From Pycnococcus provasolii (lineage: Eukaryota; Chlorophyta; Pseudoscourfieldiophyceae; Pseudoscourfieldiales): DNA of 64,000 bases. The stretch is from the NCBI GenBank assembly GCA_049487715.1, contig CP150548.1:1116001-1180000 (forward strand), given 5' to 3'. A model generated the notes under the pieces. It had not been told where the DNA came from and did no database searches. It worked only from the letters and a program-made list of their open reading frames with translations. Of this stretch, positions 9,156 to 19,100 are shown piece by piece (position 1 is the stretch's first letter; each line of letters begins with the position of its first letter). A program made the position numbers and the translations under genes.

Positions 9156-10074
9156 TTAGAAGCACTTGCGGTGCACAATAGGCGGTCCATTCTCTTCGTA
9201 ATCAGCCTTCGCGATCCACATCTGCTGAAACGTCGTCAGCGACGCGAGGATCGAGCCGCCAATCCAAACGCTGTACTTGCGCTCAGGTGGAGCAATCACC
9301 TTGACGCGCATCGTACTTGGCACCTCCCTCGTCAGCTCCTGCTGCAACCTCTCGGCAATACCCGGGAACATGGTCGTACCACCAGACAGCACGATGTTCC
9401 CGAAGAGGTCGCGACGCACGTCGATGTCGCACGCGCGCACGGACTGCAGCACCGCGTTGTCAACACCCGAGCACTCCATGCCAATCAAGTGCGGCTGGAA
9501 GAGAACCTCGGGAACGCGGAATCGCTCGTTGCCGATGACAAGCGACGTGCCGTCGGGCAGCTCGTACGTCTTCTCGAGCTCGGCGAGTGTGGCTGGAATC
9601 ATGGCACTTCCCGAGGAGCTGGTGCTGAGCGTTCCCTCCGTTCCCTCCTCGCTCGCCGCGAGATCCTCCTCGAAGTTCATGCTCACGTAGCAGAGGCGCT
9701 CCTTGATGTCGCGCACAATCTCGCGCTCGGCGGAGGTGGAGAAGTTGTGCCCGCGCTCCATGAGAATCTTGCAAAGGTAGGACGTCAGATCGCGTCCGGC
9801 GAGGTCAATGCGCATGATGGCATGTGGGAGGCTGTACCCCTCGTAGATAGGCACGGTGTGACTGACGCCATCGCCGCAGTCAAGCACGCACCCCGTCGTG
9901 CGTCCGGAGGCGTACAGGCTCATCACCGCCTGGATGGCGACATACATGTTCGGCACGTTAAATGTCTCGAACATGAGCTGAGTCATCATCTCGCGATTTT
10001 TCTTCGGATTATGCGGCGCCTCGGTCAGAAGCACGGGATGCTCCTCGGGCGAAACGCGAAGCTCGTTGTAGAAG

Positions 10075-10110
<36 letters not shown>

Positions 10111-10409
10111 GTGACGATGCCGTGCTCGATCGGGTACTTGAGGGTGAGTATGCCACGCTTCGCCTGCGCCTCGTCGCCGACGTAGCACTCCTTTTCCACA
10201 CCCACCATGGCGCGAACGCTGGTGATCATCGGCCGACCAACGATGGACGGGAAGACAGAGCGCGGCGCGTCGTCGCCCGCGAATCCTGCTTTGCACATGC
10301 CTGATCCGTTGTCGATGACGAGCGCCACTCCCTCTTCCTCGGCGGCTGGACCTTGTTCCGTAGGCTTCATCGCCGCGGGTGATGGGTTCACTGGTGCAGT
10401 AGTTGCCAT
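9156..10409 (-). CDS. ACT: Actin, divergent, with subdomain-4 insertion
   Basis: The ATG at 10409 gives 417 residues against the usual 375. The frame continues open for 98 codons upstream to a GTG at 10703, without another ATG. Core actin is unmistakable: [90 protein letters not shown], and the C-terminus IVHRKCF. Three differences stand out: an N-terminal extension of about 30 residues, a changed DNase-binding loop ([14 protein letters not shown], one residue longer than usual), and about 19 extra residues between NFEEDL and [10 protein letters not shown] on subdomain 4. C-terminal polymer contacts are conserved, so filament formation is likely but may behave differently. Confidence 0.93.
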
Positions 10410-11031
10410 GCTATCGACGATATCAGTGTAGTGAAACGGAATGGCTTGTTCTTGTTGTTGTGTACGCAAAGCTGCTCGATGCTGCGTCCTGCGAAACGGC
10501 ACTTCTTCTTGCTGTTGTTGCGGAGGTGACGATGAACGTGCCGAAGGTGTCGTGTTTAGCGACGTGGATGAGGGTGGTGTAATGGCAGATAACCAGTCGT
10601 CCGCGTCGAAGTGGTGCTCGGAGTTCTTGTCGTCGCCGTCCGCTGATGCCAAGTCGTCGCGGTCGTCCGCCGTGTGCTGCTGTAGCTGATGAGGATGTTC
10701 CACAACTGCTGCTGGTGGTGGTGGTGGTGTAGTAGTACCAGTCTGGTACGGAGATGTCGTCGTGCGCCGAGGAGGAGTCGTCGTGAAGAAGAACAGGTTA
10801 TGCTAACAAACGGATGCGAATAACGCAAACCCAGCAGCAGCAGGGTCACACAGGCACTTGGCAGAGGGTTTTTGTAGAAGCAGCGGTCCGGAGAGCCTCA
10901 AAAACGCGCCAACTCGGGATGAAAACCTAATTTCAGTTGTTCACTCGAATTTCACTCGGCACAGATTCGTTTTTTTGGGGGGGGGGGGGGGGGGGATCCT
11001 TGATTGATCTAGCCATCAAGGGCAATTTTTA
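10410..11031. other. Actin 5' region, no separate gene
   Basis: It contains the 98 open codons upstream of the actin ATG (Gln/Ser/Asp-rich, rich in GTTGTTG and GGTGGTG microrepeats) and then the poly-G tract. I see no independent gene. Confidence 0.45.
10977..10995 (+). repeat. Uninterrupted run of 19 G
   Basis: Nineteen consecutive G on the plus strand, preceded by a T-run. It is the longest of several G-runs on this strand (also 16081-16092, 38948-38956, 59233-59244). Its length may not be exact in the assembly. Confidence 0.85.
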
Positions 11032-12137
11032 ATGTGTCCGGGCGGGATCCCGGTCGAGTCATCTTTTGCATGCAGGTTGTGCATCATGGCGGCGAATGAA
11101 GTTGGTGCCGCCGTGCGACCGTGTCCACTACAAGAGGATTTCCTCTTCTATCCGCCCGCCATATATGACGAAGGCGACCCTCGAGTACTTGCGCTTTGGA
11201 ATTCCCGCTCGCCTTCCGTCGGAAGCGTTATAAAAGGTGGTACAAAACACCTTGCGGCATCGACTGGCCAAGCTACGGGATCTCTCCAAGCAGCTGCAGA
11301 TCATCGCAGCTCAGGGAAAGCGCTGGGTAAGCGCTCGGCGTCCTCATCCTCTTTCTCACCGTCCTCGTCAGTCTCGCTGCCCTCTTCCTCGTTAGCCTCG
11401 CAATCCTCATCGTCCTCAACGTTATGAATATCGACGAGCCAACGGTTGGCATCATATTCACCACCGTCACGTTCATCATCGCTGGCGTCGTTCTCCGTCG
11501 TGCAAGAAACAATCCAAGCGTCGTTTCTTGCACGACGGAGATTCTCTGCAAGAATGTCTATCAAGCTCGTCGGCTTCGTCGCTCCGTCTTTTGACGCTTC
11601 CGTCTTGCCCTTCGAGTTCCTCACTCGGAGCGCGTATTTGATGGCGAGACGCGCTTCCGTCGTGGCAGCTGCTTGGCGTGGTTGGAGCTTCGATTTCTGA
11701 AAAGTGACGTCCCGGTTGGCACGCTCCGCGCCGCCTTGGCTGAGCGAGGGCGTTTAGTTCTCGCAGGTTCTGTTTTGGGGTTTTGATGGATTGGGGTTTC
11801 GGGTGCCTTGGAATCGGTTTTTGGGCTCCCGGACTGGGGTTATGCTTTCACCGATGCACCACCGCGTCGCGGCAATCGTCGCTCGGGTCCTCGCACGTAC
11901 CTTACATCCGCTGAACGCCTCTACCGCACGTACCGCATGGACATGCGCGGCGCATGCCACGGCTGCCTCAGCCCGGACCATCGCCAATTCGACGTGCACG
12001 AAGGCAAGGGGATACCAAACCTATATACAGTGGCGGCCACTACCAGTGGTTATAACTGCTTTATACTTACTTCGAGTGTGGCTGTCTTAAGGTCACTTAA
12101 GGTCAAGACCACGCTCACAAGAGAGTATAGGTTTCAG
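11032..12137. other. 1.1 kb without a confident gene; several competing open frames
   Basis: No frame is convincing alone. Around 11160-11600 a charged helical frame (LRHRLAKLRDLSKQLQIIAA at about 11252-11311) is followed, one base out of frame, by a strongly hydrophobic stretch (11335-11480) that ends at a TGA near 11596. The opposite strand over the same DNA is open and acidic (11301-11624). A frame near 11808-12164 holds a short Cys/His cluster (CHGCLSPDH). This could be decayed genes or remains of the neighbouring hAT element. TATAAAA occurs at 11229-11235. Confidence 0.35.
11492..11541. repeat. Perfect 19-bp inverted repeat with 12-nt loop
   Basis: Arms 11492-11510 and 11523-11541 are exactly complementary (TCTCCGTCGTGCAAGAAAC); the loop is 11511-11522. 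It would form a strong RNA hairpin on either strand. Confidence 0.85.
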
Positions 12138-13202
12138 TCATTGGCCCGAGTATGCAGTACATAGCTTGAGCGCGACAGGTGCTAGAATGGGTGCTATGCC
12201 CTCACGCTTGACTTCAAACCAATACGCCTCGGCTGAATCTTCTTTACCAAGCTCTTGCAGCGCAATATCGGAGAAGCCGTCGTCCCCCAGGAGGAATTTG
12301 CGGTGCTCGCTCAGCGCGGCGCTAACAGCACCCGGTCCTAGAACCTTGCCGAGGACACGCCGGAGGGCTTGCTGGGCTCCTCGCGGCGCCCATTGTAATC
12401 CTTTCTTTGATCTTGACGATTTTACCGCCTCCACCGTATGTCTAGCCGTGATCAATTCCTCCAGCTCTCCACGCCCGCTTAGAATCCTCTCGCACGCCAA
12501 CACGAAACTGCCCATGCGCGTTTCGACAGGACGCGAAAGCATGGGTCCGTTCATGCACCGCAGGATGTGAACAAGCTTCGAGTGAGCAAAACAAAATGCC
12601 ACAAGCTCATGCACGAACTGACTTGTCTCCGGAAAGAAAAGCGCGATGTCCCCAATTATCAATGAGAACGCGTGTGTCGCGCACCGCTGCATCAACATGG
12701 TCGGGAACCTTGATGCTAAAATGCCCATGACACCTATTGCTGCTCCATCCATACAACAAAGAAACACAACTTGAATGCCGCCAAGTTCGTTAATGACGCG
12801 CGTAGCATCGTCCGCCAATTCTTTGTCCGTCTTGCTCACACCAGAGTATTCGACGTGAGCGCCGAAAAGAACACCGTGACAACCTAGAATACTCAAGGTA
12901 AAAACAGTGTAACAGTCTCTTTGGCAAACACTAGCGATCGGTGGGATAATTACAAGTACATAGGGAGTAGGTGGGCGGTAGGATTTACGTATGGACCTGC
13001 CCAACATCGATACATATCGTCGTCGGTGCTCGTGCTTTTCTGGCTTTTGAATGGTGGTGAAGCGCCGCCGCCTGCTAAAGTTGGAGAAGATGCAGCAAGG
13101 GAAAGAAAATACAGCCTCTCTAAAGTCTAACCCCGACCGACCCCGCATCCTAACCCTAACCCTAATCCCCCGGGCGGGGGGGCCTCCAGCCTCCAGCCTC
13201 AT
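12138..13202 (-). mobile_element. hAT-superfamily transposase fragment (DUF659-like), degenerate
   Basis: The frame runs from an ATG at 13202 to a TGA at 12138. Its first 60 residues read through a telomere-like array, so a later ATG at 13007 (MLGRSIRKS) is the likelier start. The middle matches the DUF659 block of hAT transposases: VVFLCCMDGAAIGVMGIL, RFPTMLMQRCATHAFSLIIG, DIALFFPETSQFVHELVAF, then PVETRMGSFVLACERIL, where the family has p-x-TRW-S. The N-terminal BED zinc finger and the C-terminal hAT dimerisation domain are not visible, and the frame ends early at LKLCTAYSGQ. It is probably an immobile fossil or a partly domesticated gene. No terminal inverted repeats were found by eye. Confidence 0.6.
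13149..13166. repeat. Telomere-like array
   Basis: CCTAACCCTAACCCTAAT on the plus strand. The G-rich strand is sense for the hAT-like frame, 142 bp upstream of the ATG at 13007; it is about 180 bp upstream of the plus-strand ATG at 13347. Confidence 0.75.
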
Positions 13203-13346
13203 GTGGGTTGGACATGTGGGTTGGAAGAAGATGTCTGGTTGTGGATAACCTGAGCCTCCCCTTCAGCCTCTCCTGCCCTTTGTTGTCGCATTTGTCACTT
13301 CCAATTCTTCGCCGCCGATCTCGCCCTCAGCTTTTCTTTTCATAAC

Positions 13347-14051
13347 ATGGCGGTGGTGGTGCGCACCCTCCAGGGCCTTCCTTCGCCTACTTCAGGATCC
13401 TCGTCTCGACCCGACCTCGATCGCAGAAGAAAAACAACAAACATTCGTCGTACGAAAGTTTGTGTGGTTGGTGGGGGCGTGGTGGGGGGGGAGTGTAAGG
13501 ATGCCTCGGTTGTGGTTTCAGTGGGGCCTCAACGTGGGCTCGTCCACAAAGCGTTTTGGTCGTCCACAAAGCCGCGAATGGCGTCATCCACGTCAAACGT
13601 TGCCTCTGTGTCAGCCGGGGTCGCAATCAGCCTGTGCGTGAACGCCGCGGCACTCGTCAACGCACCGACGGCGTGGGCAGCACCACCGACGAAAAATAAT
13701 AACACAGCACAGGAGGCGGTGCAGCAGCAAATCCCGCGATTCGACCCGTACACAGGAGAGGAAAAGCCGTGGCAATTTGATCCGTACACAGGCAAGCCGC
13801 TCGAAAAGAAACAAACCACCATAGAAAGCCTGCAGCAAAAAGCTGTGCCGCTTGAGGTGCAGCCAACCAACAAGGCGGCGGTGGGGATCGTGTTCGCTGG
13901 TTCCGCCATCTCTCTCCTCTCCTCCGTCATTTGGGTCGAAAAGCAGGGATTCGACTGGTTCGATTCCTTGTTTCCGTCCATCTCCATGGCAAACAAACAG
14001 CAACTCGAATACGAGAGGCAAGAGGAAAGCGAGGCTGAGGAAACCAGCTGA
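13347..14051 (+). CDS. Predicted plastid/thylakoid membrane protein, unknown
   Basis: 234 residues. The long leader is Arg/Ser/Val-rich and then turns hydrophobic (SVSAGVAISLCVNAAALVNA) before an Ala-x-Ala site (TAWAAPP), the layout of a bipartite plastid-then-thylakoid-lumen signal. The mature part contains two copies of a short motif, RFDPYTGEEKPW and QFDPYTGKPLEK, then one membrane helix (AVGIVFAGSAISLLSSVIWV), and a Glu-rich tail. I do not recognise the family. An in-frame ATG at residue 78 (MASSTSNVAS) could start a shorter form. TACTGTA lies 18 bp after the stop. Confidence 0.65.
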   Translation: MAVVVRTLQGLPSPTSGSSSRPDLDRRRKTTNIRRTKVCVVGGGVVGGECKDASVVVSVGPQRGLVHKAFWSSTKPRMASSTSNVASVSAGVAISLCVNAAALVNAPTAWAAPPTKNNNTAQEAVQQQIPRFDPYTGEEKPWQFDPYTGKPLEKKQTTIESLQQKAVPLEVQPTNKAAVGIVFAGSAISLLSSVIWVEKQGFDWFDSLFPSISMANKQQLEYERQEESEAEETS

Positions 14052-14311
14052 CCCGACCGCAACAAAGGTACTGTAACTACAGCAAAAATGAAAGTCAACG
14101 AATGTTTTTATTTACTTTCAAGACAAGAAAAGAAAACGGTCCACCCCATCCAAACACACAATTCATAACTGTTCTATTTTTTTTCTTCACCATCGTCCGC
14201 ATCACTTCCCAGCTTCGAACATCTTCGCAAGCTCAGCAGCAAACTTGGCACAACCAACCTCGCGCACCAGCCGATTCCTTCCCCGACAGCCCGAAGCCCC
14301 GAACCACTCCT

Positions 14312-14331
14312 GGGTTAGGGTTAGGGTTAGG
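14312..14331. repeat. Telomere-like array upstream of the amino-acid transporter gene
   Basis: GGGTTAGGGTTAGGGTTAGG on the plus strand, sense for the gene starting at 14457, about 126 bp upstream of its ATG. The rest of the 400-bp spacer from 14052 shows nothing else. Confidence 0.75.
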
Positions 14332-14456
14332 ATTCCGGGTTCCTACGGGCTACGAGGACCTCTCGTTTCCTCGGGCGTTTTTCCAATCCCTCGTCGCTCG
14401 TCGTCGTCAGCCATATCATCCTGCTAGACTATCATTTCCTCGCAACATAAGGGAAG

Positions 14457-15845
14457 ATGGCGGCTTCTTCATCTTCAAGCCACAATACACACACGCGGAT
14501 GCGCACACGAGCGTCGCTCGGTAGCGCATCCGTCAACCTCTCCATGGCCGTACTCGGTGTGGGACAACTCACTCTGCCGTACGCAGCGTCGCTTACGGGA
14601 CTCGCCGAGTGCCTGCTGCTCCTGCTCGTACTCACCGCAGCAGCGCTCGTCAGCCTCGACAGCATAAGGGAAGGCGCAATCAGGCCGTCGAGACGTAGAG
14701 CGGAAACGCGAGCGGCCTCGTCGGACGGCGACGGCGAGGCTGCCCTCGCCACGCCTCTGCTCGTCGACGACGATAGCATCGGGCAGATGGGCGAGCTTGC
14801 AGCGTCCGTCGAGTGCAAGTCGACGTACGCAGCTATTTTGGAGGAACACATGCCGTCCCACTACTATAAAAAACTCAGCGACGTTGCACTGCTGCTGTAC
14901 GCGTGGGGAGGAAGCGTGAGCTTCCTGGTTGTGGTCAAACAGCAAGTGCACTACATCACGCAGTCCATCAAGCTTTCCATGCACCTACCATCCTTCGCAC
15001 CCATGCTCCTGCTGACGGCGGCTGTCACGCTGCCGCTCTCCATGCTCAGAAGCGTCAAGGCGCTCAGGTACAGCAGCGTCTTCGGTTCGCTCGCCGCGCT
15101 CTTCATCACCGCGGTGGTTGTGGTGCACAACCCAACGCTGAAGATGTGCGCGCTCGCGGCTGGCAGCGAGCCGCCCGCGCAGTGGGAGATCAACCCCACA
15201 CCTATCGTCGCTGCGCTGCCTCTTCTGGCGTTCGCGCTGAATACGTCGTGGAGCTACGTTCCCGTCTTTTTCAGCATGTCCGACGACGCGCAGAAGGGAA
15301 CGCGACGAGAGGCTGTTCGACTGCGTCGTAGCGGGACGTGGCTCGCCATGATCGTGCACAGCTTCGTGTATGTCAACTACAGCGTGATCACCGTCTATGG
15401 CATCGTGAGCTTCTGCGGCGATGTGAAGCAGAATGTTCTCGACGGGTACTCGATTCACAGTGGAAAGCACGACGACTGGCGTGGGCACATGGTTCTCTTT
15501 GCGCGCTGCGCGCTCGCCGTGCAGCTGATTTTCGCGCTCCCGCTTCGCTTCCACGTCGCTCGCGACGTGCTCGTGGATGCGTACAACGACGACAGGATGA
15601 AGGTGCGGCTGGTGACGTTCGCTTTGGTCGCCTCCGCCGCCGCGGCCGCCGCCCCTCCCGTCCCTCTCCGTACGGCGATCGGTCTGACGAGCGCCGTTTG
15701 CGCGAGCGTCGTCATCTACATTATCCCCGCCCGGCTCTCGTTCGCGCTGTACGACAGCGCGTTAGCGCGCGTGACGGCGTGCGCGATGGCCGTTTTCGGC
15801 GTGCTCGTGATGGTTGGCGGCAGCTACGGAAGCGTGATGGGCTAA
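14457..15845 (+). CDS. AAAP/SLC38-type amino-acid transporter
   Basis: 462 residues with about ten hydrophobic helices. TM1 carries the family's opening motif: SVNLSMAVLGVGQLTLPYAA, a helix-breaking small-residue run followed by L-P-Y-A. Further family-like features are the cytosolic loop after TM2 (an Arg/Asp-rich insert at about 75-110), a central helix block (SFAPMLLLTAAVTLPLSML and VKALRYSSVFGSLAALFIT, where relatives read LxxLxxSSxxG) and a late LIFALPLRFHVARD helix where relatives have an F-P-x-x-x-F-P-R. AAAP carriers move neutral or cationic amino acids with H+ or Na+ across plasma or vacuolar membranes. Substrate is not readable. Two TACAGTA sites follow the stop. Confidence 0.85.
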   Translation: MAASSSSSHNTHTRMRTRASLGSASVNLSMAVLGVGQLTLPYAASLTGLAECLLLLLVLTAAALVSLDSIREGAIRPSRRRAETRAASSDGDGEAALATPLLVDDDSIGQMGELAASVECKSTYAAILEEHMPSHYYKKLSDVALLLYAWGGSVSFLVVVKQQVHYITQSIKLSMHLPSFAPMLLLTAAVTLPLSMLRSVKALRYSSVFGSLAALFITAVVVVHNPTLKMCALAAGSEPPAQWEINPTPIVAALPLLAFALNTSWSYVPVFFSMSDDAQKGTRREAVRLRRSGTWLAMIVHSFVYVNYSVITVYGIVSFCGDVKQNVLDGYSIHSGKHDDWRGHMVLFARCALAVQLIFALPLRFHVARDVLVDAYNDDRMKVRLVTFALVASAAAAAAPPVPLRTAIGLTSAVCASVVIYIIPARLSFALYDSALARVTACAMAVFGVLVMVGGSYGSVMG

Positions 15846-16080
15846 CCTTACAGTACCTTTTTTCAATACCAAATACATATGTACATAAAAGCCGTTGTAA
15901 TTTTTACTTTACAGTACAGTAAGAGGAGGTCCTGCCCCAAACCCGAAAGAAGGAGGGTGGAACGAACCCCCAACTAACTCCTCGGATCCGGCGCCGAATT
16001 GCGCCGAATTCAGCCTCCGCATTTGAACGATTTGAAAGTTGCCCCCGGCTGGCTGCCCGGGGGACGACAGTTCAAGTGGC

Positions 16081-16092
16081 GGGGGGGGGGGG
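16081..16092 (+). repeat. Run of 12 G, 58 bp upstream of the giant coiled-coil gene
   Basis: Twelve G on the plus strand followed by a pyrimidine-rich tract up to the ATG at 16150. The spacer from 15846 also holds three TACAGTA copies at 15849, 15910 and 15915. Confidence 0.8.
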
Positions 16093-16149
16093 AGACGACA
16101 GCTCTTCCTCCCCTCCTCTTCCCTCCATTCCACTCCCCCCTCCTAGGCC

Positions 16150-19100
16150 ATGGCGGGTGCCTCTGCCTCTGCTCACCCTCGCGGTACTGGTCTCGCGCAC
16201 GCCGTGTCCGCCCCACCAGCAGTACTCTCTTCTGTCTCCTCATCCTTGCTGAACACGCGCAGCACTCTTGTGGGCCTTGAAGCAGCACCACAAGCAGCAG
16301 AGAAGAAGAAGAAGCAGAAGCCAAGTGATGAAGTGGGCAGCAAGACTAATGGAAACCTCGGGACGGCGGCCGATAAGTCCAAAGGAACGGCGCTAACTGG
16401 CAGCAAGCAAACGACTGGTGCAGACGGAGACAAGGAGACGACGACAACGAACCAAGAACTTGACTCGCAAAAGCAGCTTGCTCAGGCAAGACGCAGAGGG
16501 GAGAAGGAACTCGAGGCGCTCAGGAGAGATGTTAGCAGAGCAGCAGCCTTGGCACGCGAAAGCAGGCAGTTCAAAAACAAGGCGTTGCACGCGTGGGCGC
16601 AGGAAGACTCCGCGCAGGCGGCGGAAGCCAGTCACGCAGACCTGAAAGAAAGCGGCGACGATAAAACCAGCACCGGCGACAGCAAGATCTGGGCGCTCGA
16701 GATCGAGGTGGCGCGTGCCAAGGCGGTGGATGCGGAGGCGAGGGCGACGCGCGCGGAGAACGACGCCAAGGCGGCGGCCAAACAGGCAGCTGAAGCGATA
16801 CGCGCGAAAGACCAGGCTGACGCCGCAAGAGAGGCGGCCGAGGCCAGAAGGCAGGCGGCGGCTGACATGGCCGCAAAGGAGGCCACCGCCGCGGCCGAGG
16901 CACGCATTGAGCACGCGGAGAAGGCAAAGGCGTCGGCAACCTCGCGCGCTGCGGCCGCTGAAGCGGCGGCGAGCCGATACGCCAAGGAAATCGAGTCGCT
17001 CGCAGAGCAGCTTGGGGCGCGCACGACGGAACTTGGAAACATCACGTCGGAGAACCAGCGAAGTGCTACCGCCGCTACCGCCGCGGCAACGGCTCGAGCT
17101 AAGGCGGAGGCAAAACTAAAGAAGGTCAGCGCGGAGGCGGAGGCTGCACGAGAGGCTGCCAACGTCGCCGAACGTCAGCTCGCGAAGCAGACGAGCGCGA
17201 ACCAGCAACTCGACGCGCGAATCGTTCAGGCGACCAAGGCGCGGGCACGCGCCGAGAAGGAGGCGAAGCTCGCCAGTGATCGCGCCGACGCGGCGGAGAC
17301 GGACGCGCGCGCGCGCACGGCGGAGGTGGAACGGGCTAAAGCGGATGCGAAGGAGGGAGCGAAGCGAGAGAGAGCACGTGCCCAGGCTGCTGAACGCGAG
17401 CTTGCAGGCGCGCGTGCTGCCGTTGCCGGCAAGCAGGCGGAGCTCGATGCATTGCTCGCTCGTGTCAATGCACGCGACGAGAAGGAGACGGAGCTTGCTG
17501 ACGCGAGTCGGCGAGCTGCGGCAACGGTGGAGGCTCTTGAGCGCGCTGCCGCACCAGCCCTCCGCTCGCTCGTCGCCTCGCTCGCGGAGGCTGCATACGG
17601 CAACGATGAAGCAGCTGAAAGATTGCTGCCGTGCAGCGGAGACGCTCTTGCGCTCGCAGAGCTAGCCGTGCACGCCGAGGAGCTGTGGACGTCAGTAAAG
17701 AGATCGCTAACAACAGAAGTCGATGAGGCGAACGCACGTGCAGCGGAGGCGGAGGCGGAGGCGGCCAGGACCGCGGGCGCTCTCGCCGCCACCGAGGCGG
17801 GCGCGGAGGAGCAGCGAGTCGCGATTAACAATCTTGCCAAGTCCGAGGAGGCTGCGCGTCGCGAGGCTGGTGCAGCTGTCGAGCGACTCGCCGAGATGGA
17901 AGGTCGTGTGAAGCGCCGCGAATCGCGCATTGTGGAACTGCAGGCGATCGCCACGGCAAGCGAGGCACGCGCGGAGGATGCCGCAGCGACAGCCGCCGCG
18001 TCGTCCGCATCCGCGGCATCTGCGGCGGAGGCGGCGGCAGCAAAGAATAATCGGCTTTCAATGGATCTGCGCGCCGCACACGAGGAGGCGATGGCGGCTG
18101 ACGCTCGTGCCAAAATCGCGCAAGGGCGTGCAGATGCACTCGACGAGGCGCTGGCGAAGATGAGGAAGGAATCGGAGGTGAAGGAAACGCGCGTGGGCGA
18201 GCTCCGGCAGGCGCTTGCAACAAAGACGGAGAACAGCTCGGAGGCGATTCGAAGGCTTGCCTCGGAGCTCGAGAGAATGAAGGCTCGCTATGATGAGGCG
18301 GCGACGGCGCTCGCGGAGGTGCCCGAACCCGTCGAGACGATCTGCGCGGAGGTGCAAACGGAGTCGGTGCAGGACAGCCACGGTGACAGCGCCGAGGCAA
18401 CTCCAGAAGCGCTCCTCGATCAGTACTGCGCTCGCGAGGCGGTGGCACAAGAGCTGCACATCGCGCGTGGTGAGGCGCATGCACAACGTCAGCGAGCCGA
18501 CGACGCCGAGGCGCACCTTGCAAAGGAGCGGGCAGCGCTTGCAGCCGCCGATAGTATGCGTGCCGCAGCCGCGGCTGACGCCGATGATCAGCGTCGGCTG
18601 ACGGCGGATGCAAGCGAGCGAGCAGCGGAGGCGGAGACTACAAAGGAACAGGCTGAGACCGCCATGGAGTCCGCAAAGTCGGCTGCTGCGGAGGCTGCCG
18701 GCGCGCGCGATGCCGCGGAGGCTCGCGCAAGAAAGGCGGAGGAGCGACTCGCGGAAGTTAGCAGCCTCATTGCACGTCTCGAGGCTAGCGTTCTCGCTCA
18801 GACAAAGGCGACGGAGGATGCGCTCGCGGTAAAGGCGGAAGAGCAAAGGGCTCGCGCAGCGGCGGAGTCTGATGCCGTAACAGCGCGCGTTGAGGCGGCA
18901 ACCGCTCGTAAGCAGGCTGATGAGGCGGCAGCCGCAGCCGCGGCAGCGGAAAAGCGACGCGCATCCGCCGTGCAGAGCCTGGAGCCTCTGCGCTCGAATT
19001 GCCGCGCTCTCAAGGCGGCCATGCTGCAGGCTGGTGCCCGCATCTCAGACGCGGAGAAGGTGGCAGAAAAGGCGAAAGAGGCTGCTTCCGCGGCTGAACG

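Noticed and set aside
9009-10304. 431-codon plus-strand frame opposite actin
   Set aside because: Antisense shadow of actin, which is unambiguous.
10410-10703. 98-residue N-terminal extension of actin
   Set aside because: Begins with GTG, has no ATG and is Gln/Ser low complexity; more likely 5' leader.
11808-12164. 118-codon frame with a CHGCLSPDH cluster
   Set aside because: Too short and isolated to call a zinc-knuckle gene; mentioned only as part of the gene-poor region.
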